Assembly: GCA_910579125.1 (NCBI GenBank)
Contig: CAJTTH010000038.1
Location: 1-15,128 of the forward strand
DNA: 15,128 nt
Source: an uncultured Oscillospiraceae bacterium
GTDB taxonomy: Bacteria; Bacillota; Clostridia; Oscillospirales; Ruminococcaceae
Direction: 5' to 3'
Positions 1 through 5,304 of this stretch are shown in pieces. Below the pieces are notes generated by a model that had not been told where the DNA came from, did no database searches, and worked only from the letters and a program-made list of their open reading frames with translations. Both the position numbers and the translations under genes were made by a program. Every line of letters begins with the position of its first letter. Positions within the stretch are counted from its first letter, which is position 1.

Positions 1-2
1 GA

Positions 3-539
3 AACATTATCTGTACTGCCGAAGATTACGGTAAAACACATGATTTCACACTATAGGCAATACCGCACAATTACCGCGCTACGCGCTTTGTCGGCGTTTG
101 CTTGCATATTTTCCGTCATCTTGCACAATTCGTCCTAGCAAGGCATACAGCCTTGCGTCGTCCTCATTGTACAATCTGACGAAAAATCTGTCTGCGCAAC
201 CGCTCGACAATAATTGTGCGGTATTGCCTATACAAAAATACTATTGGAAACCATATACTTGATTGCATTAAGGCGCAAGCCGACAGTGGTTATCAAGGTA
301 TATCTGCTTTTCATAAAAATAGTGAAACACCAAAGAAAAAACCTAAGGGCAAAGAATTAACAGAAGATGAAAAAAGAGAAAACCGTCGTATTTCGCATGA
401 ACGTATTCTTATTGAAAATATCAATGCTAAAATCAAGGTTTTTAAGATTATGAAATATCCGTATCGTAATCGCAGGTTGCGTCACTGTCTACGATTAAAT
501 TTAATTTGCGGAATCATTAATTTTGAATCTCAAATTTAG
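3..539 (+). pseudogene. IS5-type DDE transposase, 3' part, interrupted by a MITE
   Basis: This is the C-terminal half of a DDE transposase, which cuts and joins insertion-sequence ends. The left piece (3-53) reads IICTAEDYGKTHDFTL and the right piece (231-539) continues YKNTIGNHILDCIKAQADSGYQG and onward. Together they give HDFTL-YKNTIG, the layout expected of IS5/DDE_Tnp_4 proteins. The right piece carries ADSGYQGI (catalytic Asp region) and NRRISHERILIEN (catalytic Glu helix), ending LICGIINFESQI. The N-terminal half lies left of the window. An inserted 177-bp element brings an in-frame TAG at 54, so the protein is broken. The insertion-sequence end is probably near 553, where the SdpI array sequence stops abruptly. 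Family assignment is from recognised motifs; the exact IS name is not determinable here. Confidence 0.85.
54..230. mobile_element. miniature inverted-repeat element (MITE) inside the transposase
   Basis: A 22-bp perfect inverted repeat is seen at 52-73 and 211-232; the left arm begins TATAGGCAATACCGCACAAT. The interior has no plausible gene and holds smaller hairpins (for example AGCAAGGC...GCCTTGC near 138-157). Removing 54-230 (177 bp) restores the transposase frame as HDFTL-YKN. TATA stands at both ends, so the target may have been TATA with a 4-bp duplication around a 173-bp core (56-228). A TA duplication would instead leave the transposase out of frame. The element is non-autonomous and must be mobilised by an unseen transposase. 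A shortened relative lies near 12194. Confidence 0.8.
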
Positions 540-553
540 TTTCCGAGGAGGTC

Positions 554-580
554 TAATATGTTGGCTGCGTTCTCATTCAT
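554..580 (-). pseudogene. truncated start of a further SdpI-like gene at the IS junction
   Basis: On the minus strand 580-554 reads MNENAANIL. This nearly copies the first nine residues of the intact gene at 649-1053 (MNENAVNIL), with one nucleotide difference over 27. It then changes abruptly into sequence leading to the transposase end. The start overlaps the preceding stop by 8 nt (ATGAATGA), as elsewhere in the array. This is the stub of another array member, lost when the insertion sequence arrived or when the region was deleted up to the insertion-sequence end. Confidence 0.6.
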
Positions 581-656
581 TGCGCTCACCCGCCTTTTTC
601 AGCAGACGCCCCACCGCGATATTCACCGCTGCGACTATTATAACCGCTTCACCCAT
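573..656 (-). pseudogene. 27-residue fused remnant of two SdpI-like paralogues
   Basis: The ORF starts MGEAVIIV, like the genes at 1407-1790 and 1783-2181. It then jumps to AAVNIAVGRLLKKAGERNE, which is nearly the end of the gene at 1046-1414. It has lost the whole central domain with the FGYRT...W..AQ signature and could at most be a short membrane-free tail. Its start overlaps the upstream stop by 8 nt (656-649). The joint lies at about 632-634, where both parents contain GCGA/CGAC-type sequence. This is best explained as an internal deletion between tandem paralogues. Confidence 0.65.
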
Positions 657-1053
657 TGCCGCCACCGACCTTTCGGTTTCCGTCCTCGTCGAATTTCTCT
701 TTAAGCTGCCGTTCGATAACAGCTATAATGACGAACAGCGCGGCGACCTGCCCGCCTGTGACCGCCAGAAACGTAACAAAGCCCGCTGTCTCGCCGAATT
801 TCAAAAACAGCGCCGACAAGCCGACCGCAAGCGTGACCGCCGACACCGCCGCGAAAGTTATCGTCGCGTAATGTCCGTAGGCGGTCTGAGCGAAATCCCA
901 CGCTTCGGTGCTTTTTCGGGAGCGCTTGGTATTGTAGCCGTTCTCGCCGAATCTCGGCGGAGATCTCCACATAGACCACGAAATTGCCATAATGATGAGC
1001 GGCGTGGAGAGTTCTCCGATAAGAAATAATATGTTGACTGCGTTCTCATTCAT
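649..1053 (-). CDS. SdpI/YhfL-like small membrane protein (array member 4)
   Basis: A protein of 134 residues with about three predicted membrane segments (roughly 7-26, 58-80, 90-112). Between the first two lies NGYNTKRSRKSTEAWDFAQTAYGHY, a diverged form of the SdpI/YhfL signature ([FN]GYRT..S....W..AQ...GR). The tail KEKFDEDGNRKVGGGNG closely matches the end of the gene at 1783-2181. I chose ATG 1053 over the longer form at 1062 because AGGTGAG stands just upstream and it gives the same 8-nt overlap (ATGAATGA, 1053-1046) as its neighbours. In Bacillus the full SdpI is about 200 residues with six helices and gives immunity to the SdpC peptide. This protein matches only the C-terminal half, so an immunity role is inference. 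Confidence 0.8.
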   Translation of the reverse strand: MNENAVNILFLIGELSTPLIIMAISWSMWRSPPRFGENGYNTKRSRKSTEAWDFAQTAYGHYATITFAAVSAVTLAVGLSALFLKFGETAGFVTFLAVTGGQVAALFVIIAVIERQLKEKFDEDGNRKVGGGNG

Positions 1054-1414
1054 TGCGCTCACCTGCCTTTTTCAGCAGACGCCCCGCCGCGATATTCACC
1101 GCTGCGAGAGCCGCAATTTCAACGCCGACCGATATGCACATAAGAATAAATTTTCCGTTACTGTCCAAGCCGTTTTTAAGTAATACCGCGCTCACCGTCG
1201 TGACCACAACAGTCAGCGGCACAAAAACCGCTGTCATCAGCCGTCCGCAATACCTTTGCGCGGCATACCATATCTCGTCGCCGCTCATTGACAGCTTGGT
1301 GCGAAAGCCGAAAAAGGCGTTCCGCATAGGAGGATTACGCCATAAAATTATCCCGACGATAAGCGCCGCCAACGGCACCGCAACGCCGCCCGTGAAAATC
1401 AGAAAATCACCCAT
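1046..1414 (-). CDS. SdpI/YhfL-like small membrane protein (array member 3)
   Basis: A protein of 122 residues, MGDFLIFTGG..., with three hydrophobic segments. The signature FGFRTKLSMSGDEIWYAAQRYCGRL lies between the first and second, so it is a single SdpI/YhfL domain. It ends AAVNIAAGRLLKKAGERNE; almost the same tail appears in the fused remnant at 573-656. ATG 1414 is preferred: GGTGAG lies 4 nt upstream, and the start overlaps the previous stop by ATGGGTGA (1414-1407). Such overlaps usually mean translational coupling, so the array is probably made in fixed ratio from one mRNA. The substrate or toxin it answers to is unknown. Confidence 0.85.
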   Translation of the reverse strand: MGDFLIFTGGVAVPLAALIVGIILWRNPPMRNAFFGFRTKLSMSGDEIWYAAQRYCGRLMTAVFVPLTVVVTTVSAVLLKNGLDSNGKFILMCISVGVEIAALAAVNIAAGRLLKKAGERNE

Positions 1415-1790
1415 TCGGCTCACCGTCCTTGTTGAACTCGCGCTTGACAATGCCGTCGGTCACGCCGATAACGACAAACAGCGCGATAAAATCCACGAAA
1501 CTCGCCGCGCCCGTAACTATCCCCAAAACATATTTGTCCGCGCGAACGATAACGGGTATCAGACCGCTTATAAGCGTCAAAAACGACAGCGCCGCATACG
1601 CCGCCGTGCATATCCGTCCGAACAGCCTCTGAGCGCGTTCCCATGTTTCCTTGCTTTTAAGCGACCACGTTGTCCGATAGCCGAAAGCGTCGCCGTAGCC
1701 CGGCTTTGTCAGCCAAATCATCAGCCCAAGCCCGAGCATAGTCAGCGGCAGCAGCATATTGCACACGACTATTATAACCGCTTCACCCAT
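1407..1790 (-). CDS. SdpI/YhfL-like small membrane protein (array member 2)
   Basis: A protein of 127 residues beginning MGEAVIIVVCNMLLPL. It has the clearest family signature in the array: FGYRTTWSLKSKETWERAQ followed by RLFGRI, which matches the conserved core of the SdpI/YhfL family. Hydrophobic segments lie at about 4-22, 58-78 and 88-108. The C-terminus is short and charged (VKREFNKDGEPNG). The start at 1790 gives the ATGGGTGA overlap (1790-1783). An in-frame upstream extension to 1877 exists, but it only reads back through the neighbouring gene. It is most similar to member 1 (1783-2181), suggesting the most recent duplication. Confidence 0.87.
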   Translation of the reverse strand: MGEAVIIVVCNMLLPLTMLGLGLMIWLTKPGYGDAFGYRTTWSLKSKETWERAQRLFGRICTAAYAALSFLTLISGLIPVIVRADKYVLGIVTGAASFVDFIALFVVIGVTDGIVKREFNKDGEPNG

Positions 1791-2181
1791 TGCCGCCACC
1801 GACCTTTCGGTTTCCGTCCTTGTCGAACTCGCGCCGAACAACGCCCTCGGTAACGGCGATAACCGCCAGCACCGCAAGCCCTTGCACGGACGTCACTATC
1901 AAACAAATTATTCCGCATACGTTGTCGTCAATGTTTACAGCTATCGGAAATATCCCCGCTATCAGCGAAAGGAACGACAGTACCGCAAACGTTATCGTAC
2001 ACAATCTCCCGAACACCTCCTGGGCGCGCTCCCACGTTTCCTTGCTTTTCAGCGATGTTTTCGTCCGATAACTTAAAACCTCGCCGTAGCAGGGTCTTTT
2101 CAGCCAAATCGTCAGCCCCAGACCCAACATTAACAGCGGCAGCAGCATATTGCACACGACTATGATGACCGCTTCACCCAT
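1783..2181 (-). CDS. SdpI/YhfL-like small membrane protein (array member 1)
   Basis: A protein of 132 residues, MGEAVIIVVCNMLLPLLM..., with three membrane segments and the signature LSYRTKTSLKSKETWERAQ then EVFGRL. It ends EFDKDGNRKVGGGNG, shared with member 4. GGTGAG lies 4 nt before ATG 2181, and the start overlaps the regulator's stop by ATGGGTGA (2181-2174). A GTG at 2190 is possible but unneeded. It is the first membrane protein after the ribbon-helix-helix regulator, so array and regulator are read together. By family the protein sits in the cytoplasmic membrane. The role in peptide immunity is known only for SdpI itself. Confidence 0.86.
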   Translation of the reverse strand: MGEAVIIVVCNMLLPLLMLGLGLTIWLKRPCYGEVLSYRTKTSLKSKETWERAQEVFGRLCTITFAVLSFLSLIAGIFPIAVNIDDNVCGIICLIVTSVQGLAVLAVIAVTEGVVRREFDKDGNRKVGGGNG

Positions 2182-2371
2182 CGTTCTCACCGTCCTTACC
2201 GCCGTTGCCGTGCTTCTTCCGATACTTAACGCACTCCGTCAGCAGATACTCTATCTGCCCGTTCACCGAGCGGAAGTCGTCCTCCGCCCACCGCATAAGC
2301 TCCGCGTACAGCGACGACGAAAGCCGCAGCGGTATTTGCTTTTTCGCGTTCTTCTTTTCCTCGTCGCTCAA
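2174..2371 (-). CDS. ribbon-helix-helix (Arc-like) regulator heading the SdpI array
   Basis: About 65 residues with a single Arc/MetJ-type domain. A short basic beta strand KKQIPLRLSSSLY is followed by helix AELMRWAEDDF and RSVNGQIEYLLTECVKYRKK. The RS(L/V)NGQI pattern is characteristic of Arc-like DNA-binding proteins, which act as dimers inserting the strand in the major groove. I place the start at TTG 2371 because AAGGGGTG lies 5 nt upstream. A longer frame to TTG 2410 has no ribosome site and runs into repeat DNA. It is the first gene of the array operon, so it is a good candidate for autoregulation. The tail HGNGGKDGENDG is probably disordered. Confidence 0.8.
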   Translation of the reverse strand: MSDEEKKNAKKQIPLRLSSSLYAELMRWAEDDFRSVNGQIEYLLTECVKYRKKHGNGGKDGENDG

Positions 2372-2390
2372 CTGATCACCCCTTGTGTTT

Positions 2391-2634
2391 TCTTCCCTGT
2401 TTGTCGACAAAGGCTTTTAGTTCTCCCCTGAATGTCGACAAAGGCGGGTTTATTTAAAAGGCAAAAGCTCGCACCGGGCGGCTTTCGCCGCCCTAGCCGA
2501 GCAGCATTGCCTACGCTCCGCTCACTTCGTTCGCTACTCTGCGGCAATACTGCTCGCTTGCGACTTTTGCCGCTGCGTGTTTTGCTTGTTGCTCTTTGAC
2601 GTTGAATTTCTCCCCTGTTTGTTGACGATTGGCT
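2391..2634. repeat. three ~25-bp direct repeats containing TGTCGACA or a variant
   Basis: Copies lie at 2391-2415, 2421-2446 and 2608-2634. The shared core is TTCYCCCTG...TGTCGACAAAGGC; the third copy is diverged to TGTTGACGATTGGC. The palindromic TGTCGACA centre in the first two copies is the kind of site a dimeric regulator could bind. The copies sit immediately upstream of the ribbon-helix-helix gene, so an operator role is possible. They are also the left boundary of the larger tandem unit, so the repetition may simply follow from that duplication. Confidence 0.55.
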
Positions 2635-2787
2635 GTTTATTTCAAAGCGCTCCGCGCACCGGCTCACTCCGTTCGCCTAGCCGAGTTGCCTTGCTCCGCT
2701 CCGTTCGCTGCGCTCTCTCCGCTGCACAAGGTAACTCGCTTGCGCTCCGCTTCGCTGCGTGTTTTGTTTGTTGCTCTCAGCGACAGT
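2421..2787 (-). repeat. two tandem ~187-bp structured leader units
   Basis: This stretch has no credible gene. Unit 1 (2421-2607) and unit 2 (2608-2787) share the same start (TTCTCCCCTG), a following TTTATTT, a GC-rich middle, and the ending GCTGCGTGTTTTG(C/T)TTGTTGCTCT. Unit 1 is bounded by GGCAAAAGCTCGCA (2460-2473) and TGCGACTTTTGCC (2559-2571), which pair as an outer stem. Inner arms pair at 2499-2511 with 2543-2555 in unit 1, and at 2683-2693 with 2727-2737 in unit 2. The arm sequences differ between units but stay complementary. A third copy of the core lies at 9802-9908, and both sets sit upstream of a gene in the same relative orientation. It may be a structured 5' leader or a dispersed palindromic element. 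Confidence 0.7.
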
Positions 2788-3597
2788 TTAGAGCTGCGCG
2801 TTTTGTTGTCCGCTTTTATCGGGCATTTTTTTCGCGAGAACCACCGTACCGACAACCACGACCGCCGTGAACGCCGTCATAATTCCGTGCACCGCGGGAA
2901 TACCTGTAAGCACACCCGTTTGATACAGCGCGGCGGGAACATCCAGCAGTGCGTGCAGAACCACCGCGCACGGATACAGCCACACCTTGCCCCTCTGCGA
3001 CGCCGCCTTATACACGATCACCGACATACACACATGGAACACCATAGCCACAACGCGTTCATAAATACTCTGCCTCATGACTGCAAAGCCAATCGCGCTT
3101 ATCGCTTCCACCTGCGAACGTACCGTTTCAGCAAGCTCGGGATTTCCCGCGCTGCTTATTTTGACGAACTCGTCAATACCCAGAGCGTTCACCGACGCGA
3201 CAACGGAGATATTCGACAGCATCGTAATTCCAAGCAGCAATATCGCCTCGCAGCCTCCGTGACCTATGCCCGTGTACACCGCGTTCTTCGTTGAATAATG
3301 CTTTTTCATAAGCGTCTTGTACGCGATAAAGCGCCCCGTCTCCTCGAAAACTCCCGCCGCTAGCGCGCCGTAAACGCAGTACAGCGCCGTGCTCCCCAAC
3401 ACTATCGGGAGCATTACCGAGTGCAGCAGCTGCTCGAGTACCATCGCGAACACGAAGAACGTTCCCGCGCCGATAAACACGCTCGGCAGCCAGGTCTCGC
3501 GGTTCTTCAGCTTGAACACGACCGCCGCCCCGATCGGTATTATCAGCGCGAGCAGACCGCCGACCGCCATTGCCGCAATATTTTCCGTCGTAAACAT
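2788..3597 (-). CDS. YhfC-type intramembrane glutamic protease
   Basis: A 269-residue polytopic membrane protein with seven or more hydrophobic segments. It matches the YhfC family (CPBP/Abi-like glutamic intramembrane proteases). Candidate active-site residues are the Glu pair in FEETGRF (85-86), His113 and Glu117 in GIGHGGCEA, His188 in MVFHVCM, and His215/Asp219 in LHALLD. Such enzymes are expected to cleave substrates within the membrane; no substrate is known here. It starts 10 nt after the SPFH gene ends, with TAAGGAG before the ATG, so the two form an operon. The C-terminal tail SGQQNAQL is encoded by DNA resembling the end of the downstream repeat unit, so the tail may have been altered by repeat spread. 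Confidence 0.85.
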   Translation of the reverse strand: MFTTENIAAMAVGGLLALIIPIGAAVVFKLKNRETWLPSVFIGAGTFFVFAMVLEQLLHSVMLPIVLGSTALYCVYGALAAGVFEETGRFIAYKTLMKKHYSTKNAVYTGIGHGGCEAILLLGITMLSNISVVASVNALGIDEFVKISSAGNPELAETVRSQVEAISAIGFAVMRQSIYERVVAMVFHVCMSVIVYKAASQRGKVWLYPCAVVLHALLDVPAALYQTGVLTGIPAVHGIMTAFTAVVVVGTVVLAKKMPDKSGQQNAQL

Positions 3598-3607
3598 AAC
3601 GTTCTCC

Positions 3608-4522
3608 TTAATAAATCGAGCCGCTGTTGACTATCGGCTGAGCGTCCTTGTTTCCGCAGAGGACTACCAGCAGATTGCTCACCATCTGCGCCTTGCGTTC
3701 CTCGTCAAGCTCGCAGATCTCGCTCTCGCTGAGCTTTTTGAGCGCCATTTCCACCATTCCCACCGCGCCGTCGACTATTTTCTGCCGAGCCTCTATTATC
3801 GCGGTCGCCTGCTGTCTTTGCAGCATTGCGGCGGCGATCTCCTGTGCGTAGGCAAGGTGCGCGATACGCGCCTCAATTATCTCAAGACCCGCGATCTGAA
3901 CGCGCTCCTGGAGCAGCTCCTTAAGCCTCTCCGAGACCTCGACAGACGAGCCGCGCAGCGTTTTCTCGTCGCTGTCGGTGCTGTCGTAGGGGTAGCATCT
4001 CGCGACGTCGCGCAGCGTGGTGTCAGCCTGTATCGACAGAAACGCGCCGTAGTTCTGCACGTTGAACACTGCCTTAGCCGTGTTCACAACGCGCCATGTC
4101 ACCACTATCCCGACCTCAATCGGGTTGCCCGAGAGGTCGTTTATCTTCTGCTTTTCGTTGTTGTGGGTCATTGTTTTCAGCGAGAGCTTGCCGCCGCCGA
4201 CGGGCGTGCTGAACGGGTTCACGAAGAAGAAGCCCTCTTTTTTCAGCGTGCCGACGTACTTGCCGAACAGCGTAAGCACAAGCGCTTCGTTCGGACGCAT
4301 GATTTTCAGCCCGATAAGCGGAAACCAACCGACAGCCAGCCATACGATACCGATTATAAGCGCCGCCGCGGGAGCGTCGTCCGTAGATGTTGTCGCTCCC
4401 CATATCATCAATATGACCGCTCCGACCATAAGTAAAAGCGTAATAAACAGCACTGCCCAACCGTTTGCGGGGTGAAGCTCCTTTTCCTCGTAGGTATAAG
4501 TTTTTTCAGCGTTCTTCTCCAT
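3608..4522 (-). CDS. SPFH/band-7 domain membrane protein (stomatin-like)
   Basis: A 304-residue protein. Two membrane segments (about 21-42 and 52-73) precede an SPFH domain (about 75-255). The domain opens with IMRPNEALVLTLFGKYVGTLKKEGFF and includes NPIEVGIVVTWRV, DTTLRDVARCYPYD and LKELLQERVQIAGLEIIEARI; a helical stretch rich in Gln/Ala/Glu (225-250) follows. SPFH proteins oligomerise at membranes and organise partner proteins or proteases. ATG 4522 is used because GAAAGGGTG lies 7 nt upstream; a TTG at 4540 would overlap that ribosome site. It is co-transcribed with the YhfC-type protease, a plausible scaffold-protease pairing like other SPFH-protease operons. A consensus promoter lies upstream at 4577-4605. 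Confidence 0.9.
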   Translation of the reverse strand: MEKNAEKTYTYEEKELHPANGWAVLFITLLLMVGAVILMIWGATTSTDDAPAAALIIGIVWLAVGWFPLIGLKIMRPNEALVLTLFGKYVGTLKKEGFFFVNPFSTPVGGGKLSLKTMTHNNEKQKINDLSGNPIEVGIVVTWRVVNTAKAVFNVQNYGAFLSIQADTTLRDVARCYPYDSTDSDEKTLRGSSVEVSERLKELLQERVQIAGLEIIEARIAHLAYAQEIAAAMLQRQQATAIIEARQKIVDGAVGMVEMALKKLSESEICELDEERKAQMVSNLLVVLCGNKDAQPIVNSGSIY

Positions 4523-4550
4523 AAAAACACACCCTTTCAATTACTCTGTT

Positions 4551-4569
4551 TGATATCATTTTGATATCT
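4551..4569. promoter_or_regulatory. paired GATATC motifs in the SPFH leader
   Basis: TGATATCA and TGATATC occur 11 bp apart (4551-4558 and 4562-4568), just downstream of the minus-strand -10 box. Each is palindromic. They could be a repressor site for the SPFH-YhfC operon; there is no direct evidence beyond position and symmetry. Confidence 0.3.
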
Positions 4570-4576
4570 TGATGAA

Positions 4577-4605
4577 ATTATAGCACAAATGCCGTATTTT
4601 GTCAA
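4577..4605 (-). promoter_or_regulatory. sigma-A promoter of the SPFH-YhfC operon
   Basis: On the minus strand TTGACA (4605-4600), a 17-bp spacer and TATAAT (4582-4577) form a perfect consensus. The start of transcription would be near 4570, giving a leader of about 48 nt before ATG 4522. Confidence 0.85.
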
Positions 4606-4630
4606 GAGGAAAATAAAATATTTTTTTGTA

Positions 4631-4659
4631 TTGAAATTCTATAAGAATTATGCTATAAT
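4631..4659 (+). promoter_or_regulatory. sigma-A promoter of the toxin-antitoxin operon
   Basis: TTGAAA (4631-4636), a 17-bp spacer and TATAAT (4654-4659) lie about 30 nt before the antitoxin ATG. Phd/YefM antitoxins normally repress their own promoter. The AT-rich segment between this and the divergent SPFH promoter is the likely operator zone. Confidence 0.8.
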
Positions 4660-4689
4660 AATAACAGAATAATCGCAGGAGGTGTTTTT

Positions 4690-4959
4690 ATGATAATCAA
4701 ATCTTCAACAACATTGAGGAACGACTACCCGTCGATATCCAAGCTCGCTCACGAAAAGCAGGAGCCTATCTACATCACCAAAAACGGCGAGGGTGATCTG
4801 GTGGTGATGAGTATCGAGGCTTTCGAGCGCCGCGAGGAGCTTATGCGCCTGAAAGCCGCTCTCGACGAGGCGGAGCGGGAATATCAGGCGGGCGCGCCGA
4901 CGTATACTCTTGATGAAATTGACACAATGATGGAGGAAATCATAAATGGAAAAGAGTGA
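4690..4959 (+). CDS. Phd/YefM-family antitoxin
   Basis: An 89-residue protein. The N-terminal domain SSTTLRNDYPSISKLAHEKQEPIYITKNGEGDLVVMSIEAFE is typical of Phd/YefM antitoxins: a DNA-binding fold with the TKNG...V.(M/L)S...(Y/F)E pattern. The C-terminal half (50-89), rich in Glu and helical, should wrap the toxin. AGGAGGTG precedes ATG 4690. The gene overlaps the toxin start by 14 nt (4946-4959), so translation is coupled, as is usual for type II modules. Family function: it neutralises the partner toxin and represses the operon. The module has its own promoter and sits between unrelated operons, typical of a mobile or addiction cassette. Confidence 0.92.
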   Translation: MIIKSSTTLRNDYPSISKLAHEKQEPIYITKNGEGDLVVMSIEAFERREELMRLKAALDEAEREYQAGAPTYTLDEIDTMMEEIINGKE

Positions 4960-5272
4960 GTACTCCATTGACTATTTGTCGGCGGCACGAAGCGACATTG
5001 CCGGCATTATTTCAAATTTTGTTATGCTTGGCAGCACCAACGGCGCACAGCGTATCAGAAAGAAAATCGTAAAGGCGGGCGAACAAATTCAATTTATGCC
5101 GTATTCGGGTACTGTCGTTCCCGACGGCGAAATGGCAAAAAACGGATACCGCATGGTTGTTATTGAAAAATATCTTATGTTTTATAAGGTGTTGGAAAAA
5201 AGCAAAATGGTGATAGTCTACCGTGTTCTTGACGGCAGAACCGACTATCCGAAATTATTTGAGACGGAGTAA
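4946..5272 (+). CDS. RelE/ParE-superfamily toxin
   Basis: A 108-residue basic protein with the RelE/ParE layout. An N-terminal strand and helix (YSIDYLSAARSDIAGIISNFV) are followed by a second helix (AQRIRKKIVKAGEQIQFMPYSG), then strands YRMVVIEKYLMFYKVLEKSKMVIVYRVLDGRTDYPKLF. The ending (V.Y.V..V.IYRVLDGR.DY) is characteristic of ParE/RelE toxins. The family includes mRNA interferases and gyrase poisons; which one applies cannot be told from sequence alone. It overlaps the antitoxin by 14 nt and ends just before a strong hairpin terminator. Confidence 0.9.
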   Translation: MEKSEYSIDYLSAARSDIAGIISNFVMLGSTNGAQRIRKKIVKAGEQIQFMPYSGTVVPDGEMAKNGYRMVVIEKYLMFYKVLEKSKMVIVYRVLDGRTDYPKLFETE

Positions 5273-5275
5273 TAA

Positions 5276-5304
5276 AAACGGGAGCGCTGCGCTCCCGTTT
5301 ATTT
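5276..5304. terminator. bidirectional terminator between toxin and proS
   Basis: A perfect 10-bp stem AAACGGGAGC / GCTCCCGTTT with a 5-nt loop (5276-5300) has A-rich sequence on one side and T-rich on the other. It can therefore end transcripts from the toxin (plus) and from proS (minus); the two genes converge here. Confidence 0.85.

Noticed and set aside
1759..2076. Plus-strand open frames across the SdpI array
   Set aside because: They are shadows of the minus-strand paralogues, whose domain signature and overlaps are consistent across four copies.
2371..2410. Longer regulator start at TTG 2410
   Set aside because: There is no ribosome site before it and the extra residues come from repeat sequence; AAGGGGTG before TTG 2371 fits better.
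2368..2667. 99-codon minus-strand open frame across the repeat units
   Set aside because: It is made of repeat DNA, has no ribosome site, and overlaps the better-supported regulator start.
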